Shown here one piece after another: positions 1-7,300 of a stretch of DNA of 40,091 nt (position 1 is its first letter; each line of letters begins with the position of its first letter). Location of the stretch: positions 1,419 to 41,509 of IMG/VR virus record IMGVR_UViG_3300029893_000503. One strand, written 5' to 3'. Both the position numbers and the translations under genes were made by a program. This stretch comes from a virus. A model generated the notes under the pieces. That model ran no database searches and was not told where the DNA came from. It worked only from the letters and a program-made list of their open reading frames with translations.

Positions 1-442
1 CGAAGAAAAGCGGCCCGGACCAGCGGGTGCCGGTGATCTCGCGGGCGATCATGGACAGGCTCGGGTAGCGCCTGCCCTCGAACTCATACTGTCCGTCCTG
101 GGCGACCGTCACCCGGTGCTCGATCCCCTGATACTCCCGGGTGAGCACGGTGCCGGGCACCAGCCGGATGTCGCGATCGAGCTTGCGCGCCTTGCCGGTC
201 TCCAGCAGGGCCTTGATGCGCCGCTTGTTGCGCTCCAGCAGGTTGGGATCGACCTTGCGGAACTCGATCTCTTGCAGCTTGTAGGCGATCCGCCGCTCCA
301 TGAACTGGCGATTGGGCGTGGGGTTGTCGTTGCCGAACAGCCGACGCCAGAGCGCCTTGATCTCATCCATGGAGAGATCTGGCAGCCCGGCGATCTGGGC
401 GACGACGCTCGGCGGGGTGGGTGGGACGGTGTAAGCCTTCAT
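1..442 (-). CDS. DUF2924-like protein, 3' end cut by window edge
   Basis: Reading leftward from ATG at 442-440 gives an open frame that runs off base 1, so only about the first 147 residues are visible. Seen: an N-terminal helical part with MDEIKALWRRLFG and NRQFMERRIAYKLQE, then VPGTVLTREYQG, EHRVTVAQDGQYEFEGRRY and ITGTRWSGPLFF. This order is what I know of the DUF2924 family, whose function is unknown and which in proteobacterial phages commonly sits next to a large serine recombinase. A strong Shine-Dalgarno GAGGAGG lies 5 bases before the ATG. The start overlaps the stop of the upstream small gene as ATGA, suggesting coupled translation. The recombinase expected next to it would lie beyond the left edge; that is inference only. 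Confidence 0.85.
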   Translation of the reverse strand, partial: MKAYTVPPTPPSVVAQIAGLPDLSMDEIKALWRRLFGNDNPTPNRQFMERRIAYKLQEIEFRKVDPNLLERNKRRIKALLETGKARKLDRDIRLVPGTVLTREYQGIEHRVTVAQDGQYEFEGRRYPSLSMIAREITGTRWSGPLFF

Positions 443-657
443 GGAGCCTCCTCGTGCATGTTGTTGACGCGGTGGGTATGAAGGCGCTGGTGGCCGGAGA
501 AGCCAAGCTCAAACTCGCTCTCTGCGCAGTCGCCCGCGGACTGAGCGAGCTCGGTGTCGCGCAGTCGGACGAGGCCGTGCGCCAGCAAGGACGCGACTTC
601 GCGCCGACGCTGTTCCGGCGTCATCCGCTCGGGTGGTAGGTGGTTGATCGTGCACAT
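439..657 (-). CDS. Small protein coupled to the DUF2924 gene
   Basis: A 72-residue leftward frame starts at ATG 657-655, with an AGGA motif about 9 bases upstream, and stops inside the ATGA shared with the DUF2924 start. The central stretch MTPEQRRREVASLLAHGLVRLR resembles small proteins I remember upstream of DUF2924 genes. ATG at 624 (MTPEQ) is an alternative start but lacks a clear ribosome site. The last 22 codons begin with LGF and coincide with the 28-bp module that is repeated upstream of three other leftward genes near 17-18 kb, so the 3' end may have a regulatory as well as a coding role. No known domain or function is recognised. Confidence 0.6.
   Translation of the reverse strand: MCTINHLPPERMTPEQRRREVASLLAHGLVRLRDTELAQSAGDCAESEFELGFSGHQRLHTHRVNNMHEEAP
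481..508 (-). repeat. 28-bp leader module, copy 4 (divergent member)
   Basis: On the minus strand this unit begins GCTTGGCTTC and contains CAGCGC. It ends 38 bases before the ATG of the DUF2924 gene. It matches the modules at 17101-17128, 17720-17747 and 17991-18018. The ten bases GAAGCCAAGC and the six bases GCGCTG (plus strand) are identical in all four; this copy is the most diverged between them. Here it lies inside the coding sequence of the 72-residue gene. A role as promoter, operator or coupling leader is inferred. Confidence 0.6.
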
Positions 658-804
658 CGGTATCGGTCCTGAACGTCCAACTCGCTTGATGACGAGATTG
701 TCCGGTCAGGCCGCTACCGTGGCCATCAGGGAGCTTCGGGCCGGTGCGGAAGGATGCGGGTCGATGCCAACGGGGTAGCCGTCAGGAGGGCGATACGATC
801 AGCG

Positions 805-844
805 TTGTTTACAAAAATACGGTATGTCCGTAAAATGTAAACAA
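805..844 (+). promoter_or_regulatory. Promoter inside nested palindromic operator
   Basis: Outer arms TTGTTTACA (805-813) and TGTAAACAA (836-844) are perfect inverted repeats. Inner arms TACGG (818-822) and CCGTA (828-832) form a second dyad around TATGT. A near-consensus sigma70 promoter is embedded: TTTACA at 808-813, exactly 17 bases, then TAAAAT at 831-836. Transcription would start near 842-844, directly before the XRE/ImmA gene. The overlap of dyads and promoter fits autorepression by that gene's HTH domain (inference). The remaining 658-804 interval between the divergent genes holds nothing else I can name. Confidence 0.8.
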
Positions 845-858
845 AGAGGATGCCCAAA

Positions 859-1911
859 ATGTTCGGTGAAAGATTGAAGTTGGCCCGCAAGCGCGCCGGC
901 CTGTCCCTGCGGGGGCTGGCGGAAGCGGTCGACCACGCAGTCAGCGCCCAGGCAATCGGCCGCTACGAACGCGGCGAGATGCTGCCCGGGTCGAGCACCG
1001 CCCTCAAGCTCGCCAAGGCTCTCGGCGTTCAACTGAGCTACCTGTTCAACCCCTCCGAGATTCACCTCGAAGGGGTGGAATTCCGCAAGACGGCGACGAC
1101 CCGCGCCCAGGAACGCGCCATGGTCGAAGCGGCCGTCATCGATCATCTCGACCGCTACCTGCTCGTCGAAGACGTGCTGGAGATCGGCAGTCACGAATGG
1201 GATAAGCCCAAGGGGGCGCCCTTCGAAGTCGCCACCCTCGACGACGCGGAAAACGCGGCCGAACGGGTACGCAAGGCATGGAATCTGGGTGGCGACGCCA
1301 TCCAGAACATGACCGAGCTGCTCGAAGAGCACGGCATCAAGGTGCTCAAGCTCGACTTCCCGCTGTCGGTCGACGGGCTGACCTGCCGGGTGGCGCGACC
1401 GAACAAGGAGAAAGTTCCGGTCATCGTGGGTTCGGTGTCGAAATCGGTGGAACGCCGGCGATTCACCCTGGCCCATGAGCTCGGCCACATGGTCATGGCG
1501 ATCGAGGGTGACCTGGACGAGGAGAAGGCCTGTCAGCGTTTCGCCAGCGCCCTGCTGATGCCGCGCGAAGACCTGCTGTTCGAGGTCGGGCAACGCCGCC
1601 ACGCCTTCGGTTACGCCGAACTCATGCAGATCAAGCGCATGTACGGCGTCAGTGCCGCCGCGCTGATCGTCCGCCTGCGCGACCTCGGCGTCATTACTGA
1701 GGGCACGCTGCAGACTGTGTTTCGCGGCATCGGCCGAACCTGGCGGAAGGCGGAACCCGATCCATTACCGGAAAACGAGGAACCCAAGCGTTTCCAGCGC
1801 CTAGTGCTTCGCGCCCTGGCAGAAGATGTCATCTCACTTCCCAAAGCCGCAGAACTTCTGCGCAAGACCACGAGCGAGGTGAGCCGCATCATGTCGGGGC
1901 CTGCGGAGTGA
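859..1911 (+). CDS. XRE-family HTH / ImmA-IrrE metallopeptidase
   Basis: A 350-residue two-domain protein. Residues 1 to about 62 form an XRE helix-turn-helix (ERLKLARKRAGLSLRGLAEAV with the recognition segment SAQAIGRYERGE). The middle carries the zinc-protease signature HELGH at about 206-210, followed by the EEKACQRFASALLMP stretch typical of ImmA/IrrE (COG2856) proteins. Known family members derepress mobile elements or stress genes by cleaving a repressor, or act as antitoxins. The start is chosen at ATG 859 because AAAGAGG at 843-849 is 9 bases upstream. ATG at 850 abuts that site and would be almost leaderless. The gene is first in a four-gene cassette and probably autoregulated through the palindrome at 805-844. 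Confidence 0.88.
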   Translation: MFGERLKLARKRAGLSLRGLAEAVDHAVSAQAIGRYERGEMLPGSSTALKLAKALGVQLSYLFNPSEIHLEGVEFRKTATTRAQERAMVEAAVIDHLDRYLLVEDVLEIGSHEWDKPKGAPFEVATLDDAENAAERVRKAWNLGGDAIQNMTELLEEHGIKVLKLDFPLSVDGLTCRVARPNKEKVPVIVGSVSKSVERRRFTLAHELGHMVMAIEGDLDEEKACQRFASALLMPREDLLFEVGQRRHAFGYAELMQIKRMYGVSAAALIVRLRDLGVITEGTLQTVFRGIGRTWRKAEPDPLPENEEPKRFQRLVLRALAEDVISLPKAAELLRKTTSEVSRIMSGPAE

Positions 1912-1917
1912 TCCATC

Positions 1918-2427
1918 GTGCTGGTATTGGTAAGCGATGCCTCCATTCTGATCGAGCTTGCAAAATGGTCGCTGCTCGACGCGCTCTTCGAGTTGCCCTT
2001 CGAGTTCGCGGTCCCAGACGCCCTGTTCGAGGACGAGCTCATCGATCTCGGTGAGGTCGACCGCGGGCAACTCATGGAACTGGGTCTGCGGGTCGAATCC
2101 CTGGATGCGGAAGGCATGGCGCGTGCGGTCGCATATCAGACGGCCAAGCCAAAACTCACCATCCACGACTGCCTTGCCGTCACCCTAGCGGTAATCAACG
2201 ACTGGCCACTGCTCACCGGCGACAAGCGTATGCGCACCCTTGCTGACGAGGAGGATGTCGAGGTGCACGGTGTTCTGTGGATCATCGACCGGTTCGCCGA
2301 GCACCGCATCGTGCGCAAGCCAACGCTCGCGAAGGTGCTACGCGGCATGCTGGACGATCCGCGAACACGCCTGCCGCACGCCGAGATCAACAAGCGGCTG
2401 GCCATCTTGACCGCGAAACAAGGGTGA
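1918..2427 (+). CDS. PIN-domain nuclease (probable toxin-type RNase)
   Basis: 169 residues starting at GTG 1918, six bases after the stop of the XRE/ImmA gene. Acidic residues expected of a PIN active site are visible in order: Asp7 (VSDAS), Glu13 (IELAK), Asp84 (IHDCLA) and Asp102 (LTGDKRM). PIN proteins are metal-dependent ribonucleases and are the toxins of VapBC-type systems. No VapB-type antitoxin is adjacent; the upstream XRE/ImmA protein is the natural candidate partner, an arrangement reported for COG2856-linked PIN genes as I recall. The C-terminal 40 residues (about 125-169) are basic and helical. The family call is firm; the toxin role is inferred from context. Confidence 0.85.
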   Translation: MLVLVSDASILIELAKWSLLDALFELPFEFAVPDALFEDELIDLGEVDRGQLMELGLRVESLDAEGMARAVAYQTAKPKLTIHDCLAVTLAVINDWPLLTGDKRMRTLADEEDVEVHGVLWIIDRFAEHRIVRKPTLAKVLRGMLDDPRTRLPHAEINKRLAILTAKQG

Positions 2428-2475
2428 GCGGCCGGCATCGCCGCGCGCAAAGGAATCTATGGGAGACAAGAACGA

Positions 2476-3705
2476 ATGAACGACGCAGAAAACCTCGCCA
2501 AGTTGCTCGGGCACCTCAAGCCTGAGCTGTTTCGCACCTTCATGGCAGACGAATTCGGGGTCGCCATGCCGGCCTCCGAAAAGAAGCAGACGAAGACCGA
2601 ACAGCGCGAAGCCATGGCGGCGGTACTGTCGGCCTTGTCCGTGTCGGAGCGGCAGAAGATCGAAGAGGTGGCCGAGAAAATCATCCTGCTGACCGACGGG
2701 GCGGGCCAGGATGTGGTCGACGGATTCCGGGCCGACATCTTCGACGATGAGGATCGGGCCACCTTCGACGCTTTGCGCGACCAGTACGAGCGGGCCCTGT
2801 GGCTGTACGGCAATGCCGAAGTAATTTTCAAGGAGGCATTGGATGCCCGGCAGGCCGATATATTCCGGCAAAGCGTTTCGTGCTATTCGGGCTTCGTCGC
2901 CCCGACGAACCTCACCATGGCCGCCGACGAGAAGGCGAAGGCGTCTTTCCACGAGAGCGTCGCCCAGCAGCTGGGTTGCGCCAAGGACGATGTCGCCGTT
3001 CAGATCTTCAAACGCCTGCGCCCGAACACGCAGACCGGTGACGACGTCGACCTCTACCAGATCAGCGTCCACCACAATCGACCGCCGGAGATCATCGACT
3101 GTGTGCAGGCCAGCGAACTGGTGGCCCAGGAGGTGATCCGCGCGGTGTCCTCGCACATCACCTACGAGCCGGCCAACGGCCATCTAGAGGTGCTGTCGAA
3201 GGAGACCGACGGCCGTGAGGCACTGGCCCGCATCGCCGCCGATTGCCTGCTGCAGTCTCCGTTCTCGGGAGAGAAGATTCCGCTCAAGCAGTACGACTAC
3301 CAGAGTCTCGCGGCCCCCCGCCACTTCGACCTGTCGGGTGAGAACGTTAGCTCTGTGATGGTGGCCGAGCTTGGCTATTCCGATGCGGGCAGCCGCTCGC
3401 TCGTCGTCAAGGTCGGAGCCAAGGATCCGGACGGAATCCATGCGGCAGCCAAATCGCTGGTCGGCCCGTCGTTCGATTTCCGCCACCACCGTCTGAACTA
3501 CGCCAGGCTCTCGATCCGCCTGAAAAAGGTCGGCAAGGAGCGGGCGCGAACGATCTCGGTCATCCTGCGCGAAGACAACAAGTGCAACATCAAAACCAAG
3601 CGAGAAAAGGATCGCGCCCTGTGCGACCGGCTGCTCGCCAAATGGAAACTCATCAAGGAGATCGGTGTTGTCGTCGCAGCCCCTTTCGACGAAGTCGCTG
3701 CTTGA
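2476..3705 (+). CDS. Unrecognised 409-residue protein of the XRE/PIN cassette
   Basis: The frame begins at ATG 2476 after GGGAGA about 10 bases upstream, 48 bases after the PIN gene. I do not recognise the family. Residues 1-110 look helical and charged (KKQTKTEQREAMAAVLSALS, ERQKIEEVAEKI). The middle has an HHNRPPEIIDCVQ stretch. The C-terminal third is basic (RLKKVGKERARTISVI, NKCNIKTKREKDR), suggesting nucleic-acid contact. No signal peptide, membrane segment, Walker motif or obvious nuclease motif is visible. Codon use looks like that of its neighbours. Its 3' end overlaps the next gene by 41 bases, so the two are probably made together. Confidence 0.8.
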   Translation: MNDAENLAKLLGHLKPELFRTFMADEFGVAMPASEKKQTKTEQREAMAAVLSALSVSERQKIEEVAEKIILLTDGAGQDVVDGFRADIFDDEDRATFDALRDQYERALWLYGNAEVIFKEALDARQADIFRQSVSCYSGFVAPTNLTMAADEKAKASFHESVAQQLGCAKDDVAVQIFKRLRPNTQTGDDVDLYQISVHHNRPPEIIDCVQASELVAQEVIRAVSSHITYEPANGHLEVLSKETDGREALARIAADCLLQSPFSGEKIPLKQYDYQSLAAPRHFDLSGENVSSVMVAELGYSDAGSRSLVVKVGAKDPDGIHAAAKSLVGPSFDFRHHRLNYARLSIRLKKVGKERARTISVILREDNKCNIKTKREKDRALCDRLLAKWKLIKEIGVVVAAPFDEVAA

Positions 3706-4675
3706 GCTGACCGATCTGTTCGAGCGCTCCCGCCAGCCGCTCACAGACATCGAAGGGCAGCGCATTTGCGGCGTTCCCGGCTGGGCTGCCGCGCGCATGA
3801 CGTCCCTGGCGCCCGATGCGATGGAGGGATGGGTCGATTGCGTCGGCTATGCCGGTTCCTTTCCCGCGCCCTGCGGCGATGAGCGCGTTTCCGTCAATCT
3901 CGAAGACGACGACGATCCCTCCCGGTATCGGTATCGATGCCCGGAAACCTTCCGGCTGAAGTATGTCGCGGCCGCGGAGGCAGGAGTCTATGCCGTTCGA
4001 CCTGCTGCGTTTCTTGGCACCGTCGCCGAACTGCTCGCGATCCCACAAGCCCTGCGCAAAGGGATCGATGCGCCCACGATCAACGGCATCCTGTGGAATC
4101 TGGGCAAGGCACGGATCGGCCCGGCGCATACGGACGTTTGGTTCGTGCGTGGCCTCGCGCAGTCGGTGGAGGACGTCTTCCGGCATTTCCATGCACCGAC
4201 ACTGCCGGATCAGGGGCTGATCCTGACATCGGGCCGCCCCTTGCCCGAATTCGTCCGCCCACCCAAGAACTACCGCTTCGCCGCTTTGCGCGACGTGCTC
4301 GTCGATTACGTGACGACCCCCACCCTGGACATGGACTTACTTCACCGTATCCTGGCGGCGCCCGCCGACGGGACGCTTCGCCCGGTCCTGCCGGTGCATT
4401 TCGACGCGTACACCAACACGCTCACCATTCGCAGCAAGAGCAACAAGCCCTGGGTGATCAAGGGCGAGCGTCAAGCAGCAGCGGTTCGGTATATGTACGA
4501 GCAGGCCCTGAACAACCGTTGGTTGCTCCCGGCCGGGGAAATACTGGCCGCCGCTTACCCCGACAAGCCGACCGCGCGCAGCCAGCGCATGCAGAACCTC
4601 TTCAGCGGCAACACCGAGTTGGACGACTACATCTCCAATCCCGAGAAGGGCAAGTACGGGTTCCGTCTCGACTGA
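3665..4675 (+). CDS. Unrecognised 336-residue protein, last gene of cassette
   Basis: Translation can begin at GTG 3665 or TTG 3668. AAGGAG at 3655-3660 gives spacings of 4 or 7 bases, so TTG 3668 is slightly favoured. It overlaps the preceding gene by about 41 bases in another frame. No family is recognised. The N-terminal 60 residues look helical. The middle contains NYRFAALRDVLVDYV. The C-terminal part (WVIKGERQAAAVRYMYEQAL ... ILAAAYPDKPTARSQRMQNLFSG ... YGFRLD) has the look of a winged-helix or other small DNA-binding fold, which is a guess. An intrinsic terminator follows 31 bases after the stop, closing the cassette. Confidence 0.78.
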   Translation: MLSSQPLSTKSLLELTDLFERSRQPLTDIEGQRICGVPGWAAARMTSLAPDAMEGWVDCVGYAGSFPAPCGDERVSVNLEDDDDPSRYRYRCPETFRLKYVAAAEAGVYAVRPAAFLGTVAELLAIPQALRKGIDAPTINGILWNLGKARIGPAHTDVWFVRGLAQSVEDVFRHFHAPTLPDQGLILTSGRPLPEFVRPPKNYRFAALRDVLVDYVTTPTLDMDLLHRILAAPADGTLRPVLPVHFDAYTNTLTIRSKSNKPWVIKGERQAAAVRYMYEQALNNRWLLPAGEILAAAYPDKPTARSQRMQNLFSGNTELDDYISNPEKGKYGFRLD

Positions 4676-4705
4676 CGCCAACCGGCTGCCGTCAATGATC
4701 CGCAC

Positions 4706-4727
4706 AACCGCCTCCAGGCGGTTTTTT
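4706..4727 (+). terminator. Intrinsic terminator of the cassette
   Basis: A perfect 7-bp stem AACCGCC / GGCGGTT with loop TCCA runs directly into a T-tract (4722-4727). It follows the last cassette gene by 31 bases and precedes the early operon. With the promoter at 808-836 it makes 808-4727 a self-contained transcription unit. Confidence 0.88.
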
Positions 4728-4762
4728 GCTTCTGGAGCTTGGCATTACCCCGTATCAGCTGT

Positions 4763-4809
4763 GCCCGTACATCGGCCCGTACATGGCGGTGGCGGACGCC
4801 CGCACATCA
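4763..4809. repeat. Three copies of a GCCCGTACATSG-like 12-mer
   Basis: GCCCGTACATCG (4763-4774) and GCCCGTACATGG (4775-4786) are in tandem. A third copy with two changes from the first, GCCCGCACATCA, is at 4798-4809. They sit upstream of the first early gene, where an operator would be expected. The 4728-4860 gap holds no other feature I can support. A regulator-binding role is a guess. Confidence 0.35.
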
Positions 4810-4860
4810 TGAATCCGACACTGGCCTCACGTTTTCGCAACCACCCGAAAGGAGAAAAAC

Positions 4861-5073
4861 GTGAGTATCAAACACCTCAACCAACGGCAACTGGCCGACC
4901 GTTGGGGCGTCAGCGAAGCCACCTTGGAACGCTGGCGCTCCGAAGGAATCGGGCCGGTTTTTCTGAAAATCCAGGGGCGCGTGCTCTATCGCGTCGAGGA
5001 CGTCGAGTCCTACGAAGCGGACTGCCTGCGCAAGAGCACCTCCGAGCGCGCCAGCGCGGGAGGTGTCGCATGA
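4861..5073 (+). CDS. Small helix-turn-helix (excisionase/AlpA-like) protein
   Basis: 70 residues from GTG 4861, with AAAGGAG about 6 bases upstream. Residues 5-50 (NQRQLADRWGVSEATLERWRSEGIGP ... RVLYRVEDVESYE) are a typical helix-turn-helix with a short wing as in excisionase, AlpA and MerR-like small DNA-binding proteins. It is first in the early rightward operon and its stop overlaps the next start (ATGA at 5070-5073). It may be an excisionase, an early regulator or a replication initiator. Which one cannot be told from sequence alone, since no integrase lies in the window. Confidence 0.8.
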   Translation: MSIKHLNQRQLADRWGVSEATLERWRSEGIGPVFLKIQGRVLYRVEDVESYEADCLRKSTSERASAGGVA

Positions 5074-5540
5074 ACCGCCTCAGCCCCGACCAGGTGCTCG
5101 CCACCCCGGCCGGCGAACTCGCGGCGCTGCAGAGCGATGCGCTGTTCCAGCTCAAGAGCGATGCCACCGACCTGCTCTCCGCCGCCAAGGCGATCGTCGA
5201 GCACATCGACCGCGCGCTGGAACTGAAATACGCCGACCGCGCCCACGCCCTGCGTCTCGCCGCCGGCAAGGATACCGGCGTCGTGCATTTCGACGACGAC
5301 CGCGTGCGCGTCACCGCCGACCTTCCCAAGCGGGTCGAGTGGGATCAGCAGCGGCTCGCCGACATCGTGCGCCGCATTGCGGACAGCGGTGATAACCCGG
5401 CCGAGTACGTCGACGTCGCCTATCGCGTCTCCGAGACCAAGTTCAACGCCTGGCCCGAGTCGCTGAAGAGCGCCTTCGCCCCCGCCCGCACGCTCAAGAC
5501 CGGCAAACCCGGTTTCCGTCTCGCACTGCTTGAGGAGTGA
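5070..5540 (+). CDS. Conserved-looking early protein, 156 residues, unknown
   Basis: ATG 5070 overlaps the stop of the HTH gene. The protein is acidic and helical at its N-terminus (QLKSDATDLLSAAKAIVEHIDRALELKYADRA). It has a VHFDDDRVRVTADLPKRVEW stretch in the middle and a C-terminal RVSETKFNAWPESLKSAF segment. I do not recognise a named domain. Its position directly ahead of the Sak4-like ATPase suggests a role in replication or recombination, but nothing in the sequence proves it. No membrane segment or signal peptide. Confidence 0.75.
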   Translation: MNRLSPDQVLATPAGELAALQSDALFQLKSDATDLLSAAKAIVEHIDRALELKYADRAHALRLAAGKDTGVVHFDDDRVRVTADLPKRVEWDQQRLADIVRRIADSGDNPAEYVDVAYRVSETKFNAWPESLKSAFAPARTLKTGKPGFRLALLEE

Positions 5541-5545
5541 CCGCC

Positions 5546-5824
5546 ATGTTCAAGAAACGCACCCTGCTCGACAAGCTGAAAACCAAGTACCCCTATCTGC
5601 TGGAGTCCTTGCCGGAATCAATCCCGGCGAATGGTGCCGAGGTGGCCATCGAGGATGCCACCCTGGACCAGATCGCCTTCGCCGTCATCGCCCTGGAAAG
5701 TGAAGTCCGGCCCATCAGCCGCCGCATGAACGCCCTGCGCGAGCTTTACGACGTCGCCCGGAAACGTGGCGCGCTGGGCGCGCAATGCATCGGAGAGGCC
5801 TTTGCGCAGGAGGGCCGCTCATGA
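5546..5824 (+). CDS. Small early protein, 92 residues, unknown
   Basis: The start is set at ATG 5546 because TGAGGAG at 5531-5537 lies 8 bases upstream; an in-frame GTG at 5537 falls inside that ribosome site. The protein is helical, with a basic N-terminus (FKKRTLLDKLKTKYPYLLESLP) and an acidic middle (VAIEDATLDQIAFAVIALESEV). No family is recognised. It stops at 5824 inside the ATGA that starts the ATPase gene, so translation is probably coupled. Confidence 0.7.
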   Translation: MFKKRTLLDKLKTKYPYLLESLPESIPANGAEVAIEDATLDQIAFAVIALESEVRPISRRMNALRELYDVARKRGALGAQCIGEAFAQEGRS

Positions 5825-6678
5825 GCCTCCCCATCATCTCCGCCGACCAGCGCTTGGCGGAAAAGCGCGGCGTGAAAGGCGTGCTGGTCGGCAAGAGCGG
5901 CATCGGCAAGACCTCGCAGCTCTGGACCCTGGCGCCCGAGGCGACCCTGTTCTTCGACCTCGAGGCCGGCGACCTCGCCGTCGAGGGCTGGGCCGGCGAC
6001 ACGATCCGGCCGCGCACCTGGCAGGAGTGCCGCGACTTCGCGGTGTTCATCGGCGGCCCGAATCCGGCGCTACGCGACGACCAACCCTTCAGCCAGTCCC
6101 ACTTCGACGCGGTCTGCGCGCGCTTCGGCGACCCGTCCGCGCTCGACCGCTACGACACCGTGTTCGTCGACTCGATCACCGTCGCCGGGCGTCTGTGCCT
6201 GCAATGGTGCAAGGGTCAGCCGCAGGCCTACTCCGAGAAGACCGGCAAACCGGACACCCGCGGCGCCTACGGCCTGATGGGTCAGGAGATGATCGCCTGG
6301 CTCACCCACCTGCAGCACACGCGCGGCAAGAACGTGTGGTTCGTCGGCATCCTCGACGAGCGCTTGGACGATTTCAATCGCCGCGTCTTCCAACTGCAGA
6401 TCGACGGCTCCAAGACCGGGCTCGAGCTGCCGGGCATCGTCGACGAGGTGGTGACGCTGGCCGAGCTCAAGGCCGACGACGGCAGCGCCTACCGTGCCTT
6501 CGTCTGCCACACGCTCAACCCGTGGGGCTACCCCGCCAAGGATCGCTCCGGCCGCCTCGACCAGATCGAGGAGCCGCACCTCGGCCGACTGATGGCCAAG
6601 ATCGCCGGCCCGGCCCGCCCTGCCCACGAACGCCTCGACTTCGCGCGTCCAGCGCCTTCCGAACCCGTACAGCAATAA
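5821..6678 (+). CDS. Sak4-like RecA-fold ATPase
   Basis: 285 residues from ATG 5821 (ATGA overlap with the upstream gene). Walker A is GKSGIGKT at 24-31 and a Walker B-like strand TVFVDSI has its Asp at about 117. The domain is short, without the accessory domains of cellular RecA. This architecture fits phage single-domain RecA-like ATP-binding proteins (Sak4 group), which promote single-strand annealing with an SSB partner. The next gene looks like such a partner. The alternative is a generic phage nucleotide-binding AAA protein. The last 25 residues are Pro/Ala-rich and probably disordered. Confidence 0.78.
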   Translation: MSLPIISADQRLAEKRGVKGVLVGKSGIGKTSQLWTLAPEATLFFDLEAGDLAVEGWAGDTIRPRTWQECRDFAVFIGGPNPALRDDQPFSQSHFDAVCARFGDPSALDRYDTVFVDSITVAGRLCLQWCKGQPQAYSEKTGKPDTRGAYGLMGQEMIAWLTHLQHTRGKNVWFVGILDERLDDFNRRVFQLQIDGSKTGLELPGIVDEVVTLAELKADDGSAYRAFVCHTLNPWGYPAKDRSGRLDQIEEPHLGRLMAKIAGPARPAHERLDFARPAPSEPVQQ

Positions 6679-6690
6679 GGAGCTATGACC

Positions 6691-7287
6691 ATGAGCTATT
6701 TCGATTTCAACGATGCCAACGAGCAATCCTCTTTCGACCTGATCCCCAAGGGCACGCTGGTGCGCGTGCGCATGACCGTCCGCCCGGGCGGTTTCGACGA
6801 TGCGAGCCAGGGCTGGACGGGCGGCTACGCCACCCGCAATGACAACACCGGCTCGGTGTACCTCAACTGCGAATTCGTGGTGATGGAGGGCGAGTACGCC
6901 CGCCGCAAGATGTGGTCGCTGATCGGCCTCTACAGCCCGAAGGGCCCCGAGTGGGCCAACATGGGTCGCGCGTTCGTCAAGGCGATCCTGAACTCCGCCC
7001 GCGGCGTCCATCCGGGCGACGCGAGTCCCCAGGCCCAGAATGCCCGGCGCATCGCCGGCTTCGCCGACCTCGACGGCATCGAGTTCCTCGGCAAGGTCGA
7101 CTGGGAGAAGGACCAGAACGGCCAGGACAAGGCTGTCATCAAGCAGGCGATCCAGCCCGACCACAAGGACTACGCCGCGCTGATGGGCAACGCGCGCCCG
7201 TCCGCCCCGGCGCCCGCGACGCCGAACGCCTATGCCCAGGCCACCGGTCGCGCTCCGGTCACGGGCCGTCCGAGTTGGGCGCAGTAA
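6691..7287 (+). CDS. Putative ssDNA-binding protein, partner of the ATPase
   Basis: 198 residues from ATG 6691. AAGGAG at 6677-6682 is 8 bases before this ATG but only 2 before the alternative ATG at 6685. Residues 1-115 are rich in beta-strand patterns (GTLVRVRMTVRPGG, GSVYLNCEFVVMEGEYARRKMWSLIGLYS) as in OB folds. The C-terminal 40 residues are Pro/Ala-rich and end in PSWAQ rather than the acidic tip of bacterial SSB. Phage proteins of this type are usually found beside Sak4-like ATPases. The SSB role is an inference from fold pattern and position. Confidence 0.65.
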   Translation: MSYFDFNDANEQSSFDLIPKGTLVRVRMTVRPGGFDDASQGWTGGYATRNDNTGSVYLNCEFVVMEGEYARRKMWSLIGLYSPKGPEWANMGRAFVKAILNSARGVHPGDASPQAQNARRIAGFADLDGIEFLGKVDWEKDQNGQDKAVIKQAIQPDHKDYAALMGNARPSAPAPATPNAYAQATGRAPVTGRPSWAQ

Positions 7288-7300
7288 GGGGGCCGCCGTC

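Noticed and set aside
116-481. Plus-strand open frame of 121 residues at the left end
   Set aside because: The minus strand encodes a clear DUF2924-like protein over the same bases.
799-1602. 267-residue minus-strand frame opposite the XRE/ImmA gene
   Set aside because: The plus strand has the HTH and HELGH motifs, promoter and ribosome site.
2843-3136. Out-of-frame ATG after a perfect AAGGAGG inside the 409-residue gene
   Set aside because: The 97-residue frame is Arg/Ser/Pro-rich shadow sequence, and the host frame continues normally. The ribosome-site match is probably chance, though an internal product cannot be excluded.
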